Assembly (NCBI GenBank): GCA_038244815.1
Contig: JBBRTB010000026.1
Coordinates: 1-54,464 of the forward strand
Length of the DNA stretch: 54,464 bases
Direction of reading: 5' to 3'
From: DASVHS01 sp038244815
GTDB lineage: Bacteria > Acidobacteriota > Thermoanaerobaculia > Gp7-AA8
The notes beneath the pieces were generated by a model. It did not search any database and was not told the DNA's origin. It was given only the letters and a program-made list of their open reading frames with translations. This document shows positions 28,991-36,121 of the stretch, one piece after another. The first letter of the stretch is position 1; each line of letters opens with the position of its first letter. The translations under genes and the position numbers were made by a program.

Positions 28991-29398
28991 ATGGAAGAAG
29001 CGACCGGTGTGGCGACGGGAAACGAGCTCGCATGCGCGGAACAGATCGAAGGCTACCTGCCCGGCAGCACGCTCTTCAATGAAGGCGACAGAGCGCTTGG
29101 CATCTACCTCGTCCACTCAGGCGAAGTCGATCTGGTGTTCTCGGCGCGCAACGGTCTCCGCAAGACACTTCGCTCCGTTCGGAACGGAGAGATCCTGGGG
29201 CTGAGTGACGTGGTCGCGCACACCACCTACGACTGCACGGCCGTCACCAGCACGCACGCTCGCATCGGATTCGTGTCGCTTGCCGATCTCGAAAGGATGC
29301 TGGAGGACGATCCCGCGCAGTGGCTCGGGATCGCAACGATGCTCAGTGCCGGAATGGCTTCTTGCTGGCAGAGCATGCGCAGCCTTGGCAGCCGCTGA
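28991..29398 (+). CDS. Cyclic-nucleotide-binding-domain protein without DNA-binding domain
   Basis: A 135-residue protein that consists of one CRP-like beta-barrel (YLPGSTLFNEGDRALGIYLVHSGEVDLVFSARNGLRKTLRSVRNGEILG) and a short C-terminal helix; no helix-turn-helix follows. It lacks the N-terminal Cys motif of the two full regulators. Such stand-alone sensor domains may act as partners or ligand buffers; the ligand is unknown. It starts 67 bases after the first regulator and probably shares its transcript. A strong GC hairpin lies just behind it. Confidence 0.75.
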   Translation: MEEATGVATGNELACAEQIEGYLPGSTLFNEGDRALGIYLVHSGEVDLVFSARNGLRKTLRSVRNGEILGLSDVVAHTTYDCTAVTSTHARIGFVSLADLERMLEDDPAQWLGIATMLSAGMASCWQSMRSLGSR

Positions 29399-29406
29399 AG
29401 AAGGAG

Positions 29407-29430
29407 AGGGCCGGCTCTGCCGCCGGCCCT
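29407..29430. terminator. Hairpin between convergent genes
   Basis: AGGGCCGGC (29407-29415) and GCCGGCCCT (29422-29430) form a perfect 9-bp stem with a 6-base loop, between the convergent genes ending at 29398 and 29453. No T-tract follows on either side, so termination may need Rho. Confidence 0.6.
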
Positions 29431-29452
29431 GCCGATCGCGGGCGTGCCGTTA

Positions 29453-29653
29453 TCAGGCGTTGGCGATCTTCCGCACGGTCTGCTGCAGGTCGTCCACCCG
29501 ATCCATGACTTTTTCGGTGACGTCGACGACCCTCTTCTGAAACTTCTTGCCCGTCATGGGCGTGTAGATCAGAGCGAGGGCGGCGCCGGCAATCGCGCCG
29601 AGCGTGAACGTGAGTGCGAACTTCGCGAACGGTGACTTCTTCTGGCCGAACAT
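29453..29653 (-). CDS. YtxH-domain small membrane protein
   Basis: A 66-residue protein with a basic N-terminus, one transmembrane helix (FALTFTLGAIAGAALALIYTPMTG) and an amphipathic helix (VVDVTEKVMDRVDDLQQTVRKIA), the YtxH/gas-vesicle-like general stress architecture. The helix-turn GxxxG pattern with the TP...GKK ending is typical. A GGAGAAG ribosome site precedes ATG 29653. These proteins are often stress-induced, but a specific function is not established. Confidence 0.8.
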   Translation of the reverse strand: MFGQKKSPFAKFALTFTLGAIAGAALALIYTPMTGKKFQKRVVDVTEKVMDRVDDLQQTVRKIANA

Positions 29654-29754
29654 GGTTGCTTCTCCTTTCCCGGGAATGTTTACGCTCGCCGCGGCGCGCG
29701 CGACAGCGCCGGGGTCACGCGGGCAGGGTGCCGCCGGTCACACCTGAAGGTCCG

Positions 29755-30477
29755 TCAGGACGGGATCATCGACTCGAGCTCGGTGGGATGATGCACGGTC
29801 AGCGTCGAGCCGTGGATGGAGAGCAAGCCCCGGTCCCTGAAGTGTCTCAGCACCCGGGTCACCGTCTCGCGCGACGTTCCGATGAGCTGTGAGATGTCCT
29901 CGTGTGTCATCAGCAACTGCACGCGCACGCCGTTCTCGCTCAACTTGCCCTGCTGCCTGCACCAGGTGAGCAGCAGGTTGGCGAGTTTTTCGGCCGCGGA
30001 GTGAGAGAGCTGGAGGGCGCGGATGTGGTCGGAGTCGGATTCGCATTCCTCGCTGAGCTGGCGGACCGCGTTCGTGGACAAGGCCCGGTGCTCCACCATG
30101 GCCCGCAGAAAGTCTTCCCGGCGCACGAAGTTCACCCGGCTCGTCTCCATCGTTTGCGCGGTCGCCTTCTGGGGGTTCCCGGTGATCACGCTGCTCAGTC
30201 CCAGCACTCGGCCTGGGCGGGTGATCCGGGTGATGAGCACGCGTCCGTCCGACCCGGAGAGGCTCAGCTTCACCTCGCCACTGCACAGGAGGAAGATGCC
30301 CGATGGGGGCTGCCCCTCCGCGTACAGCACGGAACCGCGCGGATAGATCGACGTGAATCCGATCCGCCTCAGTATCTGGAGCGCGGCGGGATCCAGACCA
30401 CAGAAGAACGCGCTTCCGCGCCACTGACAGGTCATGCAGTCTTCGCCACTGGCGTGCCCGGTCGATCGGCGGCGCAT
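29755..30477 (-). CDS. CRP/FNR-family transcriptional regulator, paralogue next to the hydrogenase genes
   Basis: A 240-residue paralogue of the regulator at 28204-28923, aligned without gaps at the N-terminus: C14, C17, C26 and C65 correspond to C13, C16, C25 and C64 there. The recognition helix TSRETVTRVLRHF keeps the CRP-type R-E-x-x-x-R. ATG 30477 is preferred over ATG 30435 because the later start would lose the first Cys; a GTG at 30549 is also open. It is divergent from the hydrogenase operon, 170 bases away, which makes it the best candidate for its regulator. The predicted signal is redox or O2 through an Fe-S centre, by inference. Confidence 0.88.
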   Translation of the reverse strand: MRRRSTGHASGEDCMTCQWRGSAFFCGLDPAALQILRRIGFTSIYPRGSVLYAEGQPPSGIFLLCSGEVKLSLSGSDGRVLITRITRPGRVLGLSSVITGNPQKATAQTMETSRVNFVRREDFLRAMVEHRALSTNAVRQLSEECESDSDHIRALQLSHSAAEKLANLLLTWCRQQGKLSENGVRVQLLMTHEDISQLIGTSRETVTRVLRHFRDRGLLSIHGSTLTVHHPTELESMIPS

Positions 30478-30555
30478 CACCGGACAGTCTGGCCGCGGCG
30501 ACCGATGCGGGCAGCCATGCCCGTCATGCCAGCTCGTGACGGTGCGCACCGGGGA

Positions 30556-30573
30556 TCGTGAGACCGGGCACGA
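30556..30573. promoter_or_regulatory. Inverted repeat in the hydrogenase promoter region
   Basis: TCGTG (30556-30560) and CACGA (30569-30573) flank 8 bases; read as CRP-like halves this is GTGA-N6-GCAC, one mismatch from the perfect sites elsewhere in the window. It lies about 75 bases before the hydrogenase small-subunit start, between it and the divergent regulator. Confidence 0.4.
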
Positions 30574-30647
30574 CTGAGCCGTGACTCACTCCCATTCGAA
30601 AGAGTTGAAGGAAGTCTAGATTTTCGTCAATTGCTCGAGGAGGGCGC

Positions 30648-31799
30648 ATGAGCGCTTCACGCATTCCAGCCAATGGAACAACGATCGCTGAACAACTGAA
30701 GCGCGCCGGCGTGAGCCGGCGGCATTTCATGACGTTCTGCGGCAAGCTGATGGTGGCCGCGCCGGCCGGTCTGGCCATCACGAACTATCTCAGCCCCGCC
30801 GCCGTCGCGGCCACGCTGGGGAAAGCGCGGCGCCCTTCGGTGATCTGGCTGCACATGCAGGACTGCACCGGATGTACCGAGACGTTGCTGCGCACGTCGC
30901 AGCCCGACCTCGCCGATCTGATTCTCAACATCATCTCGCTCGACTACCACGAGACGGTGATGGCGGCGTCGGGGCATGACGCGGAGCTCGCGCTTGCCGA
31001 CGCCATGCAGCAGAACGACGGCAAGTACGTCCTGGTGGTGGAAGGGTCCATCCCGCAGGGTAACGGCGGGAACTATCTGAAGATCGCCGGACGAACGGGC
31101 ATCGACATGCTCAACGACGTCGCCAGCCACGCCGCGGCCGTCATCGCCATCGGCTCCTGCGCGTCGTGGGGAGGCGTGCCCTCGAGCGACCCGAATCCCA
31201 CCGGTGCGGTCGGAGTCGACTCGATCATCAAGAGCAAGCCCGTGATCAACATCCCTGGGTGCCCGCCGAACCCGTACGTGCTTCTGGGAACGGTCCTCGA
31301 GTATGCGGCCACGGGAACGGTCCCGAAGCTGGACTCGATCGGACGGCCCCTGTTCGCGTTCGACCGCGTCATTCACGATCAATGTCCGCGCCGGGCGCAT
31401 TTCGATGCCGGCCGTTTCGCCGTGAAGTTCGGCGACGAGGGCCATCGCAGCGGCTGGTGCCTCTACAAACTCGGATGCAAGGGTCCGGTGACGCACGCGC
31501 CTTGCTCGACGCGTCAGTTCAATGAAGTCGTCGACTGCTGGCCGATCGGAATCGGTTCCCCATGCATCGGCTGCACCGAGAAAGATATCGCCTTCCGAGT
31601 GCCGCTCTTCACCACCGCCGACATCAAGCACCCCGTGCCTCCGGATACGTATCCGGGCATCCATGCCGAGGGCAGACAAGTCAGTCCGGTGGCGACGGGA
31701 ATCGCCGGCATCGTCGGGGGCGCGCTCGTCGGCGCGGGCATTGTGGCCTCGCGCAAGGTCGATGCGGGCAACGACAACGACTCGCAGCCGAAGGAGTAA
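30648..31799 (+). CDS. hybO: [NiFe] hydrogenase small subunit, Hyb-type (group 1c-like)
   Basis: A 383-residue electron-transfer subunit. The Tat signal is SRRHFMTF (residues 23-30), so the folded heterodimer is exported across the inner membrane; a hydrophobic C-terminal helix (about 348-368) anchors it on the periplasmic side. Proximal [4Fe-4S] ligands start at CTGCTE (C73, C76); the distal and medial cluster region reads HDQCPRRAHFDAG...WCLYKLGCKGP...PCIGC. The extra proximal cysteines of O2-tolerant group 1d enzymes are absent. A GAGGAGGG ribosome site precedes ATG 30648. It opens the operon with HybA, HybB, large subunit and HybD in E. coli Hyd-2 order. Confidence 0.93.
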   Translation: MSASRIPANGTTIAEQLKRAGVSRRHFMTFCGKLMVAAPAGLAITNYLSPAAVAATLGKARRPSVIWLHMQDCTGCTETLLRTSQPDLADLILNIISLDYHETVMAASGHDAELALADAMQQNDGKYVLVVEGSIPQGNGGNYLKIAGRTGIDMLNDVASHAAAVIAIGSCASWGGVPSSDPNPTGAVGVDSIIKSKPVINIPGCPPNPYVLLGTVLEYAATGTVPKLDSIGRPLFAFDRVIHDQCPRRAHFDAGRFAVKFGDEGHRSGWCLYKLGCKGPVTHAPCSTRQFNEVVDCWPIGIGSPCIGCTEKDIAFRVPLFTTADIKHPVPPDTYPGIHAEGRQVSPVATGIAGIVGGALVGAGIVASRKVDAGNDNDSQPKE

Positions 31800-31802
31800 C
31801 CA

Positions 31803-32687
31803 ATGGCCACCGATCGTCGAGCATTCTTCAAGGGAATCGCCGCGGCGGCAACGCTGACCGTCATTCCCACCGCTGCCATCGCACGCGAGAAGAGGACGGC
31901 ATCGAAGGATGCAGTCGGTCTTTTCTACGACTCCACGCTCTGCATCGGATGCAAGGCCTGCGTGGTGTCGTGCAAAGAGGCGAACGACATGCCCGCCGAC
32001 GTCGACGGATACGGCGGCGGCCTGTACGACGCGCCCGAGGGGCTGAACGAATACACGAAGAACGTCATTCAGCTCTATCGCGACGATGCCGAGTGGTCCT
32101 ACGTCAAGAAACAGTGCATGCATTGCATCGACCCCGCCTGTGTGGGTGCGTGCATGCTCGGCGCGCTGCACAAGGACGAGCGCGGAATCGTCTCCTACGA
32201 TCCCGACAAGTGCGTCGGCTGCCGGTACTGCGAGACGGTCTGTCCGTTCAATGTCCCGAAATTCGAATGGGCCAAAGCGGCGCCGAAGATCGTCAAGTGC
32301 GAGCTGTGCCGCCACCGTCTCGCCGTCGGTAAGGAGCCCGCGTGCTCCGCGGTCTGCCCGCGCAAAGCGGTGATCTATGGCAAATACGCCGACCTGCTCG
32401 ACGAAGCGCATCGCCGGCTCGAAGCCAGCCCCGGCAAGTACGTGCCAAAGGTTTACGGCGAGAAAGACCTCGGCGGAACGCAGGTGATCTACCTCTCCCA
32501 CGTCGACTTCGAGAAGGTGGGCTTCCGCTTCGACCATCAGGAATCCGTGCCCAACACCCAGCAGTCGGTACAGCACGGTCTCTACAAGGGCTTCGCCGGG
32601 CCGATTGCGCTCTACGCGATCCTCGGCGCCGTGATGTTCCGCAATCGCCGCAGCGAAGACAACGACAAACACGAGAGCGGGAGCTGA
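31803..32687 (+). CDS. hybA: Hydrogenase 2 ferredoxin-type subunit HybA
   Basis: A 294-residue Tat-exported protein (DRRAFFKG near the N-terminus) with four [4Fe-4S] cluster motifs: CIGCKACVVSCKEAN, CMHC...CVGACMLGAL, CVGCRYCETVCPFNVP and CELC...CSAVCPRKA. A C-terminal hydrophobic stretch (about 267-283) probably anchors it. It passes electrons from the hydrogenase small subunit to the integral membrane partner HybB and on to quinone. It lies 3 bases after the small-subunit stop. Confidence 0.92.
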   Translation: MATDRRAFFKGIAAAATLTVIPTAAIAREKRTASKDAVGLFYDSTLCIGCKACVVSCKEANDMPADVDGYGGGLYDAPEGLNEYTKNVIQLYRDDAEWSYVKKQCMHCIDPACVGACMLGALHKDERGIVSYDPDKCVGCRYCETVCPFNVPKFEWAKAAPKIVKCELCRHRLAVGKEPACSAVCPRKAVIYGKYADLLDEAHRRLEASPGKYVPKVYGEKDLGGTQVIYLSHVDFEKVGFRFDHQESVPNTQQSVQHGLYKGFAGPIALYAILGAVMFRNRRSEDNDKHESGS

Positions 32688-32688
32688 C

Positions 32689-33828
32689 ATGGAAGCGCAC
32701 GCACAACATCAGCCCGTGGGCGGGAAACTGGACACATGGCCGTTCCGCATCCTGCTGCTTCTCGGTGCGATCGGCCTGATGCTCACGGCCTGGCGGTTCG
32801 CGGTGGGACTGGGAGCGTCGACGGCACTGTCGGACGGCTACCCGCTGGGACTGTGGATCGCGCTCGACGTCGTGACCGGCACGGCGCTGGCGTGCGGCGG
32901 CTACGCCGTCGCTCTCGTCGTCTACATCTTCAATAAGGGCAAGTACCACCCGCTCATCCGCCCGGCCATCCTCACCAGCGCCCTCGGCTATACGCTGGCC
33001 GGACTCGCCGTGGCCATCGACCTCGGGCGGCCGTGGAACATGTGGAAGATTCCCATTTATTTCTGGAACTGGAATCTCAACTCGCCGCTGCTCGAAGTGG
33101 CGCTCTGCATCATGGCGTACGTCGGCGTGCTCTGGATGGAGCTCTCTCCGGCCATTCTCGAGAAGTTCGGCATCAGGGTGCCGTTGCTCGAGAAAGCGCT
33201 GATGTGGATCATCGCCCTGGGATTGCTGCTGCCGACGATGCACCAGTCGTCGCTGGGAACGCTGATGATGCTGGCCGGTCCGAAGCTGCATCCGCTGTGG
33301 TTCACACCGCTGCTGCCGCTCCTCTTCCTGGTGACGTGCCTGGCGATGGGTTACGCGATCGTGGTGTTCGAATCGGTCTTCTCATCCATGGCCTTCCACC
33401 GCAAACCGGAGACGGCCATGCTGGCGGTGCTGCAGAAGATCGCCGTGTACTGCGGCCTCGGCTTCGTCGCGGCGCGTCTCATCGATCTGGCCGTGCGCGG
33501 AAAACTCGGCTACGCGGCGCATTTCGATCTCTACGGCATCGTGTTCTGGATCGAGATGGTGCTGTGGGTGCTGCCGGCGGTGATGTTGTTCGCGTCGCCG
33601 AGAGTCACTCTGGGCAGTCTGTTCCGCGGGGCCATGGTCATCGCCGTGGCCGGCGGGCTGTACCGGTTCGACACCTACCTCGTGGCATTCCAGCCCGGAC
33701 CGGGATGGCATTACTTCCCATCGATCTCGGAGATGTTCATCAGCATCGGACTCATTTCGCTCGAGCTCGCGGCCTACGTCGTGCTCGTCAAGAGGTTCCC
33801 CATTCTCGGCGGCAGGAGAGCATCATGA
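32689..33828 (+). CDS. hybB: Hydrogenase membrane subunit HybB (NrfD/PsrC family)
   Basis: A 379-residue polytopic membrane protein with nine to ten helices, of the NrfD/HybB family. It lacks heme ligands characteristic of cytochrome b hydrogenase subunits and should exchange electrons with menaquinone or ubiquinone, possibly coupled to proton movement as proposed for Hyd-2. The first helix region GAIGLMLTAWRFAVGLG and the central RPWNMWKIPIYFWNWNLNSPLLEVALCIMAYVGVLW segment are family-like. It overlaps the large-subunit start by four bases (ATGA). Confidence 0.92.
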   Translation: MEAHAQHQPVGGKLDTWPFRILLLLGAIGLMLTAWRFAVGLGASTALSDGYPLGLWIALDVVTGTALACGGYAVALVVYIFNKGKYHPLIRPAILTSALGYTLAGLAVAIDLGRPWNMWKIPIYFWNWNLNSPLLEVALCIMAYVGVLWMELSPAILEKFGIRVPLLEKALMWIIALGLLLPTMHQSSLGTLMMLAGPKLHPLWFTPLLPLLFLVTCLAMGYAIVVFESVFSSMAFHRKPETAMLAVLQKIAVYCGLGFVAARLIDLAVRGKLGYAAHFDLYGIVFWIEMVLWVLPAVMLFASPRVTLGSLFRGAMVIAVAGGLYRFDTYLVAFQPGPGWHYFPSISEMFISIGLISLELAAYVVLVKRFPILGGRRAS

Positions 33829-35522
33829 CCAAGATCGTCATCGACCCGATCACGCGTATCGAAGGACATCTCCGCATCGACGTCGAAGTCGACGGCGGAG
33901 AGGTCCAGAAAGCCTGGGCTTCGTCCACGATGTTCCGCGGCATCGAACGGATACTGTTGGGGCGCGATCCACGTGACGCCTGGTTTTTCACGCAGCGGTT
34001 CTGTGGTGTGTGCACGACCGTGCACGCGCTGGCTTCCGTCCGCGCGGTGGAAGACGCCCTCAATCTGGAGATTCCGCTCAACGCGCAGTACATCCGGAAC
34101 CTCACTCTGATCTGCCACGCTCTGCACGACCACGTGGTTCACTTCTATCAACTGTCGGCGCTCGACTGGGTCGACGTGACGCAGGTCCTCAAAGCCGATC
34201 CGAAGAAAGCGTCGGCCATCGCCGAGAGCCTCTCCGAGTGGGAAGGAAACTCCTCGAAAGAGATGGCCGCGGTGAAGAATCGGGTCAAGGCGCTCGTGGA
34301 CAGCGGTCAGCTCGGCCCGTTCGCTCATGGCTACTGGGGACATCCGGCCATGAAGCTGCCACCGGAAGTCAACCTCATCGCCGTCTCGCACTACCTGCAG
34401 GCACTGGAGTACCAGCGCTACGCGAACCAGGTCGTGGCCATGCTCGGTGGCAAGACCCCGCACATCCAGAACGTGGCCGTGGGCGGCGTTTCGAACGCCA
34501 TCAATCCCGACAGCGACGCCACGCTCAACATCGACCGCCTGTATCAGATGAAGGCTCTCCTCGATAAAATCGTGCCGTTCATCCAGAACGTGTACGTTCC
34601 CGACGTCTGTACGGTGGCTGGCTTCTATCCGGAATGGTTCGGTTACGGAGCGGGTGTGACGAACTATCTGTCCGTGCCCGATCTGCCGCTCGACGAGAAG
34701 AGCACGCAGTTCGAATTGCCGGGCGGTTTCATTCCGAACGGCGATCTCTCGAAGTTCCGCCCGATCACCGGGCAGAAGGACGAGAACTTCCGCAAAGCGG
34801 TCACCGAAGACAACACGCACGCCTGGTACAAGGGCTCCGGCGGATTGCATCCTTGGAAGGGGGAGACCGATCCCGAATACACGGACTGGCAGGCCGACGG
34901 GAAGTACTCGTGGGTCAAGGCGCCGCGTTACGAGGGTCAGCCCACGCAGGTGGGTCCGCTGGCGAACGTTCTCTGCGGCTACGCGGCCGGCAATCCGCTG
35001 ATGATTAAATGGACCGACGCGGCGCTCGACAAGGTCTCGGCGATCGCGAAAGTGAAAGCGACGCCGGCCATGCTGCACTCCACACTCGGCCGTCATGCTG
35101 CTCGTGCCGTGCGCGCGGCAGTCCTGTCGGAACTGGCCCTGAAGCAATGGCAGTTGCTCACCGACAACATCCTCAGGGGTGACTCGAAGGTCTTCAACCA
35201 GCCGGAGTTCCCCAAGGGTGAGATCGAGGGGGTCGGCTTCCATGAGGCTCCGCGCGGAACGCTGTCGCACTGGGTGGTCATCGACAACGGGGCCATCAAG
35301 AACTACCAGGCCGTCGTGCCGACGACATGGAACGCCAGCCCGCGCGACGCCAAAGGCGTGCCGGGGCCTTACGAGGCCTCACTGCTCAAGAATCCGATCG
35401 CCGATCCGGAGCATCCGCTCGAGGTTCTGCGGACCGTGCACTCGTTCGATCCCTGCATGGCCTGTGCGGTTCACATGTTCGACCCTAGCGGTCGCAAGGT
35501 CGCGCGCGTGAAGGTCCTCTGA
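33825..35522 (+). CDS. hybC: [NiFe] hydrogenase large (catalytic) subunit, Hyb-type
   Basis: A 565-residue catalytic subunit. The nickel is held by the N-terminal motif RFCGVC (C60, C63) and the C-terminal DPCMAC (C544, C547); His550 follows, and the 15-residue tail after it should be removed by the protease HybD, as in E. coli HybC. The DPCMACAVH ending, rather than DPCLACGTH, points to group 1c. It oxidises H2 in the periplasm after Tat co-export with the small subunit. ATG 33825 overlaps the HybB stop; the longer upstream frame is a shadow of hybB. Confidence 0.95.
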   Translation: MTKIVIDPITRIEGHLRIDVEVDGGEVQKAWASSTMFRGIERILLGRDPRDAWFFTQRFCGVCTTVHALASVRAVEDALNLEIPLNAQYIRNLTLICHALHDHVVHFYQLSALDWVDVTQVLKADPKKASAIAESLSEWEGNSSKEMAAVKNRVKALVDSGQLGPFAHGYWGHPAMKLPPEVNLIAVSHYLQALEYQRYANQVVAMLGGKTPHIQNVAVGGVSNAINPDSDATLNIDRLYQMKALLDKIVPFIQNVYVPDVCTVAGFYPEWFGYGAGVTNYLSVPDLPLDEKSTQFELPGGFIPNGDLSKFRPITGQKDENFRKAVTEDNTHAWYKGSGGLHPWKGETDPEYTDWQADGKYSWVKAPRYEGQPTQVGPLANVLCGYAAGNPLMIKWTDAALDKVSAIAKVKATPAMLHSTLGRHAARAVRAAVLSELALKQWQLLTDNILRGDSKVFNQPEFPKGEIEGVGFHEAPRGTLSHWVVIDNGAIKNYQAVVPTTWNASPRDAKGVPGPYEASLLKNPIADPEHPLEVLRTVHSFDPCMACAVHMFDPSGRKVARVKVL

Positions 35523-35524
35523 AG

Positions 35525-36058
35525 ATGTCGCGTCTGGCGATTTTCGGGATCGGCAACATTCTCCTGGGAGACGACGGTGTGGGCCCGGCCGTCGCCCGTT
35601 ACCTCGATGACAACTTCGACCATGACGACGAAGTGATCGTCGAAGATCTCGGCACGCCCAGCCTCTCGCTTCCCGGCTATCTCATCGAGCACGATGCCGT
35701 GATCTTCATCGATGCCGTGGCCGGAGACATTCCCGGCACGATCGTGACGTACACACGGGAAGAGATCGTGGCCGTGGAACCGGGGATCCGGATCAGCCCG
35801 CACGAGCCGTCGATCAATGATGCGCTCATCCTTCTCGATTTCGCGGGTGCCGGCCCGCGGGACGTGACGCTGATCGGTGTCGTGCCGGAGACGCTCGACG
35901 GCGGCGTCACCCTCTCGCCGAGAGTGGCCGCCGCGGTGCCTGGTGCCGCCCAGGCGGCGGTGGCCGAGGCGGCAAGGCGGATCGGCGGCGCGCTCGTCCG
36001 CCGGGTGGTGGGTGCGGCGTCCCAGCGTCCCGCAGTCGCACGTCCCTTCACCTGGTGA
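35525..36058 (+). CDS. hybD: Hydrogenase maturation endopeptidase HybD
   Basis: A 177-residue protease of the HyaD/HybD/HycI family that checks nickel insertion and cleaves the C-terminal extension of the large subunit. The nickel-sensing residues are visible: D16/D17 in LGDDGVG (E16 in E. coli HybD), D63 and H93 in SPHEPS. It starts 2 bases after the large-subunit stop. The final 15-20 residues are an unusual basic tail, and the stop codon sits inside a CRP-like palindrome. Confidence 0.92.
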   Translation: MSRLAIFGIGNILLGDDGVGPAVARYLDDNFDHDDEVIVEDLGTPSLSLPGYLIEHDAVIFIDAVAGDIPGTIVTYTREEIVAVEPGIRISPHEPSINDALILLDFAGAGPRDVTLIGVVPETLDGGVTLSPRVAAAVPGAAQAAVAEAARRIGGALVRRVVGAASQRPAVARPFTW

Positions 36059-36071
36059 CGTCGGTCACCAG
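36052..36071. promoter_or_regulatory. CRP-type operator between hybD and hypF
   Basis: CTGGTGAC (36052-36059) and GTCACCAG (36064-36071) are perfect inverted repeats with a 4-base spacer; the core reads GTGA-CGTCGG-TCAC. It overlaps the hybD stop codon and lies about 50 bases before hypF, so it could drive or control a separate hyp transcript. Confidence 0.6.
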
Positions 36072-36121
36072 CCTCTGTATCGCCAGTCATCACTCGCTGT
36101 TTCTCCCGCGGATACCTTGTG

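Noticed and set aside
30590..30647. Sigma54 promoter for the hydrogenase operon
   Set aside because: I looked for TGGCAC-N5-TTGC near 30600-30640. A TTGC is present, but there is no GG-containing -24 element at the right distance.
30648..31799. O2-tolerant (group 1d) hydrogenase small subunit
   Set aside because: The proximal cluster motif is CTGCTE, with no supernumerary cysteine next to it, and gene order matches Hyd-2 rather than Hyd-1.
30657..32690. Long minus-strand frame opposite the hydrogenase small subunit and HybA
   Set aside because: Shadow of two clearly conserved genes; no recognisable domain.
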